Positions 1 to 7,022 of a DNA stretch of 8,149 bases are shown in pieces. The stretch is taken from NCBI GenBank assembly GCA_937896705.1, contig CALBOC010000349.1, positions 1 through 8,149 of the forward strand, given 5' to 3'. The notes under the pieces were generated by a model. That model saw only the letters and a program-made list of their open reading frames with translations. It did no database searches and was not told the DNA's origin. Both the position numbers and the translations under genes were made by a program. This stretch comes from an uncultured Micrococcaceae bacterium (GTDB taxonomy: Bacteria > Actinomycetota > Actinomycetes > Actinomycetales > Micrococcaceae). Every line of letters starts with the position of its first letter. The first letter of the stretch is position 1.

Positions 1-1900
1 TGCCCATGCCGTAATCGAAACCAGTTTTGATGCCTGCCATACCGGACATGAGATCGGCCGTGTCGGCGTCCTCGCGTGCCAACTGATCGGTGATATCGGC
101 GATGCGTTTGCGTAGCGGCTGAGGATCAATGCCGTGTTTCTTATTGTGCGCGATCTGGATCTCGCGACGGCGATTGGTCTCATCGATGGCGTACTGCATC
201 GAGTCGGTAATTTTATCGGCATACATGTGGACTTCACCCGAAACGTTCCGGGCCGCACGCCCGATGGTCTGGATCAGCGAACGGTTGGAGCGCAGGAAGC
301 CTTCCTTATCGGCATCGAGAATCGATACGAGCGAGACTTCGGGCAGGTCCAAACCTTCGCGGAGCAGGTTAATCCCGACTAACACGTCGAAAACACCACG
401 TCGGAGCTCTGTCATGAGTTCGACGCGGCGCAGCGTATCTACGTCGGAGTGCAAGTACTCGACTTTGACGCCGTGGTCGAGCAAATACTCGGTGAGGTCT
501 TCTGCCATGCGTTTTGTCAGAGTGGTCACCAGGACGCGTTCATCACGTTCGACGCGCAGGTTGATTTCATCCATGAGGTCATCAATTTGACCCTTGGTTT
601 CTTTGACGACGATCTGGGGATCAATGAGACCGGTGGGACGGATGATTTGTTCAACGACACCATCGGCTTGGCTGAGCTCATAAGGCCCGGGCGTGGCAGA
701 TAGGTAAACCGTCTGGCCGATGCGCTCCAGGAATTCGTCCCATTTCAGCGGTCGGTTATCCAATGCCGACGGCAACCGGAATCCGTGGTCCACGAGTGTG
801 CGCTTGCGAGAGGCATCCCCCTCATACATCCCGCCGATCTGGGGCACCGTCACGTGCGACTCATCGATGACCAGCAGGAAGTCATCGGGGAAATAATCAA
901 TCAGCGTGTGCGGGGCGGAACCGGGTGCGCGGCCGTCGATGTGGCGCGAGTAGTTCTCGATACCGTTGCAATACCCCATCTGCTGCATCATCTCGAGATC
1001 ATAGGTCGTGCGCATGCGCAACCTCTGCGCCTCGAGCAGCTTATCCTGAGACTCGAGCTCTTGGAGACGATCACGCAGCTCGTCTTCGATGTCTTTGATG
1101 GCCCGCGACATGCGCGTATCGCCGGCAACATAGTGCGACGCCGGAAAGATGTACATCTCGTCTTCTTCCCGGACGACGTTGCCGGTCAGCGGATGCAACG
1201 TCTGAATGGTTTCGATTTCGTCACCGAAGAACTCGATGCGTACCGCGAGCTCTTCATACATTGGAATGATTTCGACCGTATCGCCGCGCACCCGGAAGGT
1301 GCCACGGTGGAAGTCGGCGTCGTTGCGAGCGTATTGCATCTGGACGAACTGTCGCAGTAGGTCGTCGCGGTCCAACATATCTCCAACGCGCAGCGTGACC
1401 ATCTGAGCGATGTACTCTTCTGGCGTCCCGAGACCGAAAATCGACGACACGGTTGCGACGACGATGGTGTCGCGTCGTGTCAGGAGTGCGTTGGTCGCCG
1501 AGTGGCGTAAGCGTTCGACTTCTTCGTTGATCGAGGAGTCTTTTTCGATGAACGTATCGGTTTGTGGGACGTAAGCTTCGGGCTGGTAGTAGTCGTAGTA
1601 CGAGACAAAGTACTCAACCGCGTTGTGAGGCAGCAGCTCGCGGAACTCATTGGCCAACTGCGCGGCCAATGTCTTGTTCTGAACCAGTACCAGCGTGGGG
1701 CGTTGTAACCGTTCAACAAGCCATGCGGTCGTGGCCGATTTCCCGGTACCGGTGGCGCCGAGCAGGACCACGTCCTTTTCGCCGCCCTCGATCCGCTCGG
1801 TGAGCTCCTTGATGGCTTGGGGCTGGTCACCGGCAGGCTCATAGGGTGCTTCGACCTTGAACGGGGCAACGACGCGGTTAATCTCTCGGGCCATACTCAT
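1..1900 (-). CDS. uvrB: UvrABC excinuclease subunit B (3' end outside window)
   Basis: UvrB is the damage-verifying helicase-like subunit of nucleotide excision repair: it is loaded by UvrA, forms the pre-incision complex and recruits UvrC. I translated the frame by hand from the start to base 2 and it is open throughout, about 633 codons. Numbering from the ATG at 1894, the Walker A motif GATGTGKS is at residues 46-53, followed by the beta-hairpin region containing [10 protein letters not shown], the DESH Walker B box at 344-347 and helicase motif [10 protein letters not shown] at 542-549. The C-terminal UVR motif that contacts UvrC should lie beyond the left edge. Two in-frame ATGs compete. 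The one at 1898-1900 gives [11 protein letters not shown], like family members that begin MSLAQEINRVV, and fits a leaderless start. The one at 1892-1894 has a GGGA seven bases upstream. I chose the first on family similarity. Identity is secure; the exact start is not. Confidence 0.97.
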   Translation of the reverse strand, partial: MSMAREINRVVAPFKVEAPYEPAGDQPQAIKELTERIEGGEKDVVLLGATGTGKSATTAWLVERLQRPTLVLVQNKTLAAQLANEFRELLPHNAVEYFVSYYDYYQPEAYVPQTDTFIEKDSSINEEVERLRHSATNALLTRRDTIVVATVSSIFGLGTPEEYIAQMVTLRVGDMLDRDDLLRQFVQMQYARNDADFHRGTFRVRGDTVEIIPMYEELAVRIEFFGDEIETIQTLHPLTGNVVREEDEMYIFPASHYVAGDTRMSRAIKDIEDELRDRLQELESQDKLLEAQRLRMRTTYDLEMMQQMGYCNGIENYSRHIDGRAPGSAPHTLIDYFPDDFLLVIDESHVTVPQIGGMYEGDASRKRTLVDHGFRLPSALDNRPLKWDEFLERIGQTVYLSATPGPYELSQADGVVEQIIRPTGLIDPQIVVKETKGQIDDLMDEINLRVERDERVLVTTLTKRMAEDLTEYLLDHGVKVEYLHSDVDTLRRVELMTELRRGVFDVLVGINLLREGLDLPEVSLVSILDADKEGFLRSNRSLIQTIGRAARNVSGEVHMYADKITDSMQYAIDETNRRREIQIAHNKKHGIDPQPLRKRIADITDQLAREDADTADLMSGMAGIKTGFDYGMG

Positions 1901-1907
1901 GTCCCAT

Positions 1908-1913
1908 ATGTTA
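1908..1913 (-). promoter_or_regulatory. Candidate -10 element of a leaderless uvrB promoter
   Basis: On the minus strand this hexamer reads TAACAT, matching the actinobacterial -10 pattern TANNNT. Seven bases separate it from the ATG at 1900, so transcription would begin at or one base before the A of the start codon, and no Shine-Dalgarno sequence is properly spaced for that ATG. No convincing -35 box is visible at 16-18 bases. The placement is an inference from spacing alone. Confidence 0.4.
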
Positions 1914-2053
1914 CGCCGCTGTGTCGAATTGCGACGACTTGTTCGCCCGCTGGCTAAGGGACCTCGCGGACCGGGAACGGTAGCGGTGCTAGCGCGCTCG
2001 TCGTCAGGGACCGGGCCCCTCGATGCTGCGTCGAATGGGCTGACCCGCGGTAT

Positions 2054-3229
2054 CTATCGGAAGAGCAGCAGGACATAGACGCCGAAGGTCATCAGGTGCG
2101 GCAGCGCATGCATGACGGTCAGCTTGGGCGCGGAGAAGTTCGTGATGGTCACCAGCATGGTTACGGCTAACAGCACGACGTTGACCCCGCTTTCTGCCAG
2201 AACGACGGTTTGTCCGGTTGCCAACCCGATGAGCAGTACCGCAGGTATTGTGAAGGACACCGTGGAAACGAGTGCCCCGTGACACAGGTTGATCACACGT
2301 TGGAGTTCGCCGGACAGGCCGGCGCGGATCGCGGTGATAGTTTCCGGCAGGAAGACGATGGCGGCAATGAGCACGCCGGCCAGTTCGATGGGCAGCGCGG
2401 TCCGGCCGAGTCCATCATCCAGGAGCGCGGCCATGTACTGGGCCAGGATCACGACCGGAACGACGGTGATGATGAGCAGTCCGATGCGCTGGAGGATTTC
2501 ACGGCGGTGGCGCGCGAAGAGAAGTCCGATGGGTTCGCGCTCGGCGCGTAGACTCTCGGCAGTAGTGCGGCCACCTCGTGCGGCAGCGATACCAATCGGG
2601 TCGGTCTCGTCGAAATGCTCGGGTTGCCGGAACATCTGCCGGTACAAAAAGTACCCGTACACCGTCAAGGTTCCCACGGCGATCACCACCGCGAGACCCG
2701 GTGGATAGCTGCCGCCGTGATCAAGTTGACCGGGGATCACGAAGGCTAACGCCAGCAAGATCATCAGCATGGCCGAGTAGCTGGCGGTCCCGACGCGATT
2801 GTGTTGGAGCGGCCCGTGGCGTCGGGTGGTAAACAGTACTGCTGCACCCACGACAAGGTTCATGATGATCATCGACACCGCCATGACCGAATCCCGACCG
2901 ATGGTGGTGTGGTCGCCGGGGCCCAGCATCACCGCAGAGATTAAGATGACCTCGATCAACACGATGGAGATGGTGAGCACCAGCGAGCCGTATGGGTCGC
3001 CCATCCGGTCGGCGAGTCGCTCGGCTTGGGTAACGACGCCGAAGGAACACACCATAATGATGGCTACCACACCGGCAAGCACCACGATCAGCGGAACGGC
3101 TGGCACGGGCGGGACCAACAGGTGCTGAATCGTGGCCATAATGGCCACGGCCACCCAGCCGATTACAACTCGGGCCAGGGCGCTGCCGGTAAAAACCCGC
3201 GAAGACGGAGAGGCTGTTGTGTGTTGCAT
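2054..3229 (-). CDS. chaA: ChaA-type Ca2+/H+ (cation/proton) antiporter
   Basis: This 391-residue inner-membrane protein belongs to the Ca2+/cation antiporter superfamily and resembles E. coli ChaA, which exports Ca2+, Na+ or K+ in exchange for protons. About eleven hydrophobic segments are visible. The first alpha repeat holds ERLADRMGDPYGSLVL (70-85) followed by SIVLIEVILIS with Glu93. The second holds FLPETITAIRAGLSGE (293-308) with Glu296, then QRVINLCHGALVSTVSFTIP. These paired acidic residues are those expected to bind the cation. The loop between the two halves (about 201-245) is arginine-rich, unlike the Asp/His-rich loop of E. coli ChaA. The start is the first ATG, 8 bases after the coaE stop and without a visible Shine-Dalgarno sequence, so translation is probably coupled to coaE. 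Family assignment is strong; the ion preference is not readable from sequence. Confidence 0.9.
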   Translation of the reverse strand: MQHTTASPSSRVFTGSALARVVIGWVAVAIMATIQHLLVPPVPAVPLIVVLAGVVAIIMVCSFGVVTQAERLADRMGDPYGSLVLTISIVLIEVILISAVMLGPGDHTTIGRDSVMAVSMIIMNLVVGAAVLFTTRRHGPLQHNRVGTASYSAMLMILLALAFVIPGQLDHGGSYPPGLAVVIAVGTLTVYGYFLYRQMFRQPEHFDETDPIGIAAARGGRTTAESLRAEREPIGLLFARHRREILQRIGLLIITVVPVVILAQYMAALLDDGLGRTALPIELAGVLIAAIVFLPETITAIRAGLSGELQRVINLCHGALVSTVSFTIPAVLLIGLATGQTVVLAESGVNVVLLAVTMLVTITNFSAPKLTVMHALPHLMTFGVYVLLLFR

Positions 3230-3237
3230 CGAAGCGG

Positions 3238-3837
3238 TCAGCTGCGCAACTCACGCCACACGGCGTCGACTTGAGCTTCGGTGTCCTCGAGCGAACCGGA
3301 ATTATCGATGACCCAGTCGGCCACCGCTTTGCGCTGCTCATCGGTGGCTTGAGCTGCGATGCGCGCCGTGGCGTCCTCGATGTTCATCCCGCGGATGTCG
3401 ACGAGTCGTTGGAGCCGAGTGTCGTGGTCGGTGTGGATGACAATGACCCCGTCATAGGTGTCGGCCTGTCCGGTTTCGACCAGCAACGGGATGTCTTGAA
3501 TAATCACGGCGTCGTCAGGATCCGCGGCCACAGCGGCCTCGCGCTGGCGGGTGGCTTCGGTCCGCACGGCTGGATGCACAATCGCGTTGAGTCGCTCGCG
3601 GGCACTGTCGTCATTGAAGACCACGTCGGCCAGGGCCTGCCGGTCGAGCCGACCGGTATTATCTAGCAAGTGAGCTCCGAACGCCTCGATGACCTCGGCC
3701 AGTACCTGTTGACCCGGTTCCATCAGGTCGCGGGAAATCGCGTCGGCATCGATGATGGTCGCGCCGCGTTCGGCGAACATGTGGGCGACGGTGGATTTAC
3801 CGGATCCGATACCGCCGGTCAGTGCGAGATGACGCAT
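3238..3837 (-). CDS. coaE: Dephospho-CoA kinase
   Basis: This 199-residue cytoplasmic enzyme phosphorylates the ribose 3'-hydroxyl of dephospho-CoA with ATP, the last step of coenzyme A synthesis. The P-loop TGGIGSGKST is at residues 7-16, followed by the IIDADAISRDL acceptor-site segment, the IVHPAV motif, the IPLL motif and the late VIDNSGS box, all in family order. Length is normal for a stand-alone CoaE of about 200 residues; some actinobacteria carry a longer form with a C-terminal extension, absent here. A longer reading from an upstream ATG at 3864 adds nine unlike-family residues, while the ATG at 3837 has AGGAG four bases upstream, so I chose the latter. It leads a two-gene unit with the ChaA antiporter, and lies divergent from the yigZ operon. 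Confidence 0.96.
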   Translation of the reverse strand: MRHLALTGGIGSGKSTVAHMFAERGATIIDADAISRDLMEPGQQVLAEVIEAFGAHLLDNTGRLDRQALADVVFNDDSARERLNAIVHPAVRTEATRQREAAVAADPDDAVIIQDIPLLVETGQADTYDGVIVIHTDHDTRLQRLVDIRGMNIEDATARIAAQATDEQRKAVADWVIDNSGSLEDTEAQVDAVWRELRS

Positions 3838-3841
3838 AGTG

Positions 3842-3846
3842 CTCCT
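3842..3846 (-). promoter_or_regulatory. coaE ribosome binding site
   Basis: AGGAG on the minus strand, four bases before the coaE ATG, decides the start at 3837 over the in-frame ATG at 3864. It also means the coaE transcript must have a leader that extends back toward or into the start of the divergent yigZ gene. Confidence 0.7.
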
Positions 3847-3849
3847 GGG

Positions 3850-3855
3850 TAGACT
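3850..3855 (+). promoter_or_regulatory. Candidate -10 element of a leaderless yigZ promoter
   Basis: TAGACT matches TANNNT and is followed by exactly seven bases and then the ATG at 3863, the same geometry as upstream of uvrB. No Shine-Dalgarno sequence of useful strength precedes that ATG. A four-of-six -35 resemblance (ATGACG at 3829-3834) has a short 15-base spacer. A leaderless operon transcript is inferred. Confidence 0.45.
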
Positions 3856-3862
3856 TGGGTGC

Positions 3863-4561
3863 ATGCAACATGCTGATTCTGCTCGTACGAGACGTTATAC
3901 CGTGGTGTCCCACCGCAATCCAGTGGAGGTTACCTTAGATATCCGCCGTTCTGAGTTTATCGGTATGATCCGTCGCGCTGAGACAGAAGACGAAGCCAGA
4001 GCCTGGATCGACGAAGTCCGCGGGGTGCATCATGCAGCCACGCACGTTGTACCGGCCTTTGTGCTGGGCCCGGATCGCGATGTCCAGCGCTCATCCGACG
4101 ATGGTGAACCCGCCGGAACCGCTGGCATGCCGATGCTCCAAGCGCTGACGAGTTTCCGTGCACTCCACGACGGTGACGAATACGCGGACCTCTCCGATGT
4201 GTGCGCGATTGTCGTGCGCTATTTTGGGGGTGTCAAGCTCGGGGCCGGCGGTTTAGTCCGGGCTTATTCGGACACGGTTGTCGCCGCGTTGGAACAGACC
4301 CCGATGAGTGTCCGCCAGCGGATGTTGCACGTGGCCGTTCAAGCACCCCACGGGGAAGCTGGTCGCGTGGAAAATGAGCTCCGGGCGGCCAAGTACACCG
4401 TGCTGGGCACCGAATATGCGGGTCCACAGGCGATCATGACCGTCGGAGTCGAAGATGAAGACGGAGCACTCGAGCGGTTCAACGCACACCTGGCCTCCAT
4501 CACGGCCGGAGCATTGGTCGCCGAACCCGTCGGTACTCAGTGGGAGGATCTACCCCGATGA
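3863..4561 (+). CDS. YigZ/IMPACT family protein (UPF0029)
   Basis: This 232-residue protein belongs to the bacterial YigZ family, related to the N-terminal part of eukaryotic IMPACT, a translation-stress regulator. The bacterial role is not firmly established; binding to nucleic acid or ribosomes has been suggested from structure. The signature is clear: RRSEFIGMI near residues 32-40, SSDDGEPAGTAGMPML with Asp79-Pro83, and VVRYFGGVKLGAGGL with Tyr120 and the following glycines. The weaker C-terminal half, with VEDEDGALERFNAHL, fits the DUF1949 domain. An upstream GTG at 3839 is in frame, but would add an unlike-family leader and lie 2 bases from the coaE start; the ATG at 3863 fits the family and a leaderless start. 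It overlaps the next gene by 4 bases (ATGA) and is first in a three-gene operon. Confidence 0.9.
   Translation: MQHADSARTRRYTVVSHRNPVEVTLDIRRSEFIGMIRRAETEDEARAWIDEVRGVHHAATHVVPAFVLGPDRDVQRSSDDGEPAGTAGMPMLQALTSFRALHDGDEYADLSDVCAIVVRYFGGVKLGAGGLVRAYSDTVVAALEQTPMSVRQRMLHVAVQAPHGEAGRVENELRAAKYTVLGTEYAGPQAIMTVGVEDEDGALERFNAHLASITAGALVAEPVGTQWEDLPR
3894..3899 (-). promoter_or_regulatory. Possible -10 element for coaE, inside yigZ
   Basis: The minus strand reads TATAAC here, a fair -10 match that would give a leader of roughly 50 bases before coaE. The best -35 at 17 bases, TGGATT, matches TTGACA at only three positions. If real, the coaE promoter overlaps the first codons of yigZ and the two transcripts would be complementary at their 5' ends. 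Confidence 0.25.
4542..4549 (+). promoter_or_regulatory. Ribosome binding site of the RlmG-like gene
   Basis: GGGAGGAT lies inside the last codons of yigZ, about nine bases before the ATG at 4558. It supports that ATG rather than the in-frame GTG at 4540, which would overlap this site. Confidence 0.7.
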
Positions 4562-5649
4562 CACCAGCCCAGCTTGAACCCGACAACATCGACCGGATGT
4601 TGTTGCGCGTTCTGGAGGAAACATTCGAAGCGGAACCGTGGCGGCGTACTGCGACCGTGGTGGTGATCAACGATGTGACCGGGGCGCTCAGTGCGTGGGC
4701 TCGCGAACAACAGCTCGACGTCCGATTTGTGCAAGATTCAGCGGCCCTGGCTACCGCTCACGCTGATATTACGGGCCCGGTCAGCGCCACACCAACCCCC
4801 GAGGTGTTGTCCGGTGCCGCGACGGTTCTGTATCGCCTAGCCCGTCCGCTGGAGGCGCTCGAAGAATTGTCCTGGTTGGTCGCGCGGTGGGCCAGTCCAG
4901 AAGTCCTGCTGTTGGCCGGTCAACTGCAACGCCATCTGAACTACTCGTTGAATACGGTGCTGGAACAAGCCTTCGACGAGGTGTCCGCCTCGCGCGGGTA
5001 CTACAAGGCCAGAGCCTTGCGGGCTCGGTCGCCCAAGGCCTTACACGGTACGACTCCCCCGCGGTTCCCCCGCAGAAACGTTGTGCAAGTCGCCAATACT
5101 GAGGTGCAGTTGCGCGCCTATGGCCTGACGTTTGGCGCTGCGAAGCTGGATCCGGGGACCAAGTTGCTGTTGGAAACCCTGAGCACGGACGCGCAGTTCG
5201 CCCCCGACGCCACGGTCGTGGATCTGGGCTGCGGTAATGGCACCGTCGCCGCGATGATAGCGAAACAATTTACCTCGGTGGACATCATCGCGACCGATGA
5301 TTCAGCCTCCGCGGTCGCCTCCACAACGAAGACCTTGGCCGCCAACGACATTACCGGGGTCCAGGTGATGCATCAGTCCGGGTTATCCCAGTTAGCTGAC
5401 GCGTCGGTCGACGCGGTGATTTTGAATCCGCCGTTTCATCGCGGCACCGAGCTCACCAGCGACGTCGCGTTTTATCTCTTCGACGAAGCAGCCCGTGCAC
5501 TCAAACCCGGCGGTGTATTATGGACGGTGTTTAACGCTGCCCGACACTACCGTGCCCAACTGAGCTATCGGGTAGGCCCCACTTGGCAGTTGGCCCGAGA
5601 CAAGCGCTTTATCGTGACGCAATCACAGAAAGGTGATACCGATGACTGA
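4558..5649 (+). CDS. RlmG/RsmC-family rRNA (guanine-N2) methyltransferase
   Basis: This 363-residue protein looks like a SAM-dependent methyltransferase making m2G in rRNA. The C-terminal half is a Rossmann methyltransferase: motif I VVDLGCGNGTVAAMIA with Asp222 and glycines 224-228, an acidic residue after the next strand in IIATDDSASAV, and catalytic motif IV NPPF at 290-293 followed by His. The N-terminal half is a degenerate methyltransferase-like domain, as in RlmG and RsmC, including SRGYYKARALRA before the linker. The end segment with ARHYRAQL and KRFIVTQS resembles E. coli RlmG (23S G1835) more than RsmC (16S G1207), but target assignment by eye is uncertain, so no symbol is given. 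It overlaps yigZ by 4 bases and trpF by 8, so all three are probably translated in coupled fashion. Confidence 0.85.
   Translation: MTPAQLEPDNIDRMLLRVLEETFEAEPWRRTATVVVINDVTGALSAWAREQQLDVRFVQDSAALATAHADITGPVSATPTPEVLSGAATVLYRLARPLEALEELSWLVARWASPEVLLLAGQLQRHLNYSLNTVLEQAFDEVSASRGYYKARALRARSPKALHGTTPPRFPRRNVVQVANTEVQLRAYGLTFGAAKLDPGTKLLLETLSTDAQFAPDATVVDLGCGNGTVAAMIAKQFTSVDIIATDDSASAVASTTKTLAANDITGVQVMHQSGLSQLADASVDAVILNPPFHRGTELTSDVAFYLFDEAARALKPGGVLWTVFNAARHYRAQLSYRVGPTWQLARDKRFIVTQSQKGDTDD
5631..5635 (+). promoter_or_regulatory. Ribosome binding site of the trpF-like gene
   Basis: AGGTG inside the end of the methyltransferase gene lies six bases before the ATG at 5642. It decides that start over the in-frame GTG at 5633, which is part of this site. 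Confidence 0.55.
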
Positions 5650-6199
5650 CCTCTTTGTGAAAGTCTGTGGGATCACCACCGTTGAACAACTCGGGTGGGC
5701 GATCGACTTGGGTTACGATGCCGTGGGTTTTATGCGGGCACCGGAGTCGAAACGCCTCGTGGACGTTGACACCGCCCGCGAGCTCATCGCGGCCGCTGAC
5801 GGTCAGATTCAGACGTTTGCGGTGGGATTGACGTTAGACCACGTGGCTCCGCTGCAGGATGCAGTCGATACGGTTCAGTTATACGAGTACGCCGAAGTTC
5901 CCTCGCTGGCACTGGCCTCGGCCACTCCCCCGGTGTCCACCAACGGCTTGGATTATTGGTTCTTTGATGCCTCGCACGGGACCGGGACCTTTGTGGAGAT
6001 CCCCGACTGGGTGCAGGAAGTCGACGCGCGTCGTATTTTGGCCGGCGGGTTGCGCCCGGACAATGTTGCCCAGGTGGTCGCGGCCCACCGGCCCGACGGT
6101 GTCGATGTGTCTTCGGGGGTTGAGACCGCCCCGGGCGTGAAAGACTATGCGCTCATGAAGGCGTTTATTGAAGCGGCCCGAAGCGTCGAGCGTGACTAG
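5642..6199 (+). CDS. trpF: TrpF-like phosphoribosylanthranilate isomerase
   Basis: TrpF converts N-(5'-phosphoribosyl)anthranilate to the carboxyphenylamino ribulose phosphate in tryptophan synthesis by an Amadori rearrangement. This 185-residue protein starts with FVKVCGIT, placing Cys9 where the catalytic base sits, has SKRLV with Arg38, FFDASHGTGT with Asp109 at the general-acid position, ILAGGLRPDNV, and GVDVSSGVE with Asp155. Two points differ from the family: the conserved VQLHG reads VQLYE (residues 78-82), and the stretch from that motif to the catalytic Asp is about 30 residues against roughly 45 in the Thermotoga enzyme, so helices around strand 4 look shortened. No other trp gene is in view; it is third in an operon after the methyltransferase. 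Family membership is firm, while normal TrpF activity is likely but open. Confidence 0.82.
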   Translation: MTDLFVKVCGITTVEQLGWAIDLGYDAVGFMRAPESKRLVDVDTARELIAAADGQIQTFAVGLTLDHVAPLQDAVDTVQLYEYAEVPSLALASATPPVSTNGLDYWFFDASHGTGTFVEIPDWVQEVDARRILAGGLRPDNVAQVVAAHRPDGVDVSSGVETAPGVKDYALMKAFIEAARSVERD

Positions 6200-6895
6200 A
6201 CGAGTCCGCTACTGAGCAGGTAGATCGCAAGTCCGTGGGCCAGCGCTGCAAGAATTACCCCGCGCCACGCGCAAAAACACGCAAATCCAGCCCTCCCACA
6301 GCGTGAACGCTAACAGCGGCCACCCGACACTTGTCACCGTGATTGCTAGATAGACGTGACAGGCAGCGAATAACATACCCGACAGCACGGCTGCCCGAAC
6401 CGGCGTCATCACCTGAACCAGGCGTCCTTGCAGGTAGCCGCGAAACAGCACTTCTTCTAGCAGATTGCCCGCCAGGGTCATAAACGCTAGCGCCGGTAAG
6501 GCGGCTATCGCCACCACTCCACCGCGCACCGCCGATACCGAGCAGGAACGTACTGATATCTGGTGTGCCCCACCAGACTAGGGCTCGCAGCGCTTTATCA
6601 CTGAGCGTGACCGCGACGAGCACGAGGCTTCCCACACCGAGGGCCAGCAGCAACACTGCGTTGGCTGTGATACGGATCCCGGGGACCACGCCGTCGACGA
6701 GTCCAAAGTCCCAGAGCCCAGCGGGCCACATCGCGTCCCTGATGAAGATAAAGCCGCGCACGAGTGTGATGCTCCGCTAAAGTGGATCAGTCTCGGTGCG
6801 CGCCAACCAAAAGCACGCAGGGATCAACACCAGCCCGGGCAGGCCAGACCGTAGTCAGCGATGATCGACCCAGCGGTGCCAAGCGTTGCGACCAT
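6196..6895 (-). pseudogene. Broken CPBP-family intramembrane metalloprotease gene
   Basis: Reading across frames recovers one CPBP (Abi/CAAX protease-like) membrane protein of about 233 residues. It starts at the ATG at 6895, leaves that frame near 6840 (one base missing, around a CCCGGG), meets TAG at 6777-6779, runs through LVRGFIFIRDAMWPAGLWDFG and two hydrophobic segments, shifts at about 6529 (one extra base in GGCGGTG), runs through LLEEVLFRGYLQG and LFAACHVY, shifts again at about 6255 (one extra G in GCGCGGGG), and ends with VILAALAHGLAIYLLSSG and a TAG at 6196-6198. The three shifts sum to the observed length of 700 bases, 233 codons plus one. The EExxxR and FxxxH motifs survive; the third keeps His but lacks the usual Asn or Asp. 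CPBP enzymes cleave prenylated or other membrane proteins, and bacterial roles vary. The family call is good; the decay looks genuine because adjacent genes are clean. Confidence 0.85.
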
Positions 6896-6900
6896 ACGAG

Positions 6901-6907
6901 CCTTCCT
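6901..6907 (-). promoter_or_regulatory. Intact ribosome binding site of the CPBP pseudogene
   Basis: AGGAAGG on the minus strand stands five bases before the ATG at 6895. It marks the original start of the protease gene and is one of the better Shine-Dalgarno sequences in the window, so decay appears recent or did not begin with the expression signals. Confidence 0.65.
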
Positions 6908-6940
6908 AGCGGTTCCCGCGACTCACTGCGTGTGATGCCT

Positions 6941-6946
6941 AGTGTA
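6941..6946 (-). promoter_or_regulatory. Possible -10 element of the CPBP pseudogene
   Basis: The minus strand reads TACACT here, about 45 bases before the pseudogene ATG. An 18-base spacer upstream leads to GTGACG, which matches TTGACA at four positions and lies inside the terminator stem of rpsA. Transcription could equally come from read-through of rpsA. Confidence 0.3.
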
Positions 6947-6958
6947 TGGCGCAATGCA

Positions 6959-6991
6959 AAAGGCCGTCACTCACAATGAGTGACGGCCTTT
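6959..6991 (-). terminator. rpsA intrinsic terminator
   Basis: A perfect 15-base inverted repeat, 6959-6973 and 6977-6991, with a three-base loop encloses a GGCCGTCACTCA stem. On the minus strand it is followed by four T residues (counting the stem end), and it starts 31 bases after the rpsA stop. On the plus strand the T run is only three bases. This is a clear Rho-independent terminator for rpsA and may weakly stop transcription from the other side. Confidence 0.88.
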
Positions 6992-7022
6992 CGAACGTGG
7001 AGTGCCCTAGCGGGCTGACGGG

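Noticed and set aside
785..1360. Open frame of 191 residues on the plus strand inside uvrB
   Set aside because: The opposite strand is continuous, motif-bearing UvrB, and this frame shows no family features. It is a shadow frame.
1924..1945. TCGAA and GTTCG half-sites upstream of uvrB resembling an SOS (LexA) box
   Set aside because: The two halves are 12 bases apart, against four between the full half-sites of the actinobacterial box TCGAAC-N4-GTTCGA, so the spacing does not fit LexA binding.
1914..2053. Gap between the chaA stop and the uvrB start, searched for a terminator
   Set aside because: Repeated GGACC blocks and a GGGCCC palindrome are present, but they are mostly direct repeats and no stem followed by a T run is seen.
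3839..3862. GTG start for the YigZ protein
   Set aside because: It would begin 2 bases from the coaE start codon, add eight residues unlike the family, and lacks a ribosome binding site.
6255..6761. Single open frame of 168 residues on the minus strand as a gene in its own right
   Set aside because: Its first half is CPBP-like, but after about 6529 it turns into non-family sequence while the protease continues in another frame. It is a fragment of the pseudogene.
6782..6979. Open reading frame of 65 residues on the plus strand
   Set aside because: It lies opposite the start of the CPBP pseudogene and runs into the rpsA terminator stem. It resembles no family I know and has no ribosome binding site.
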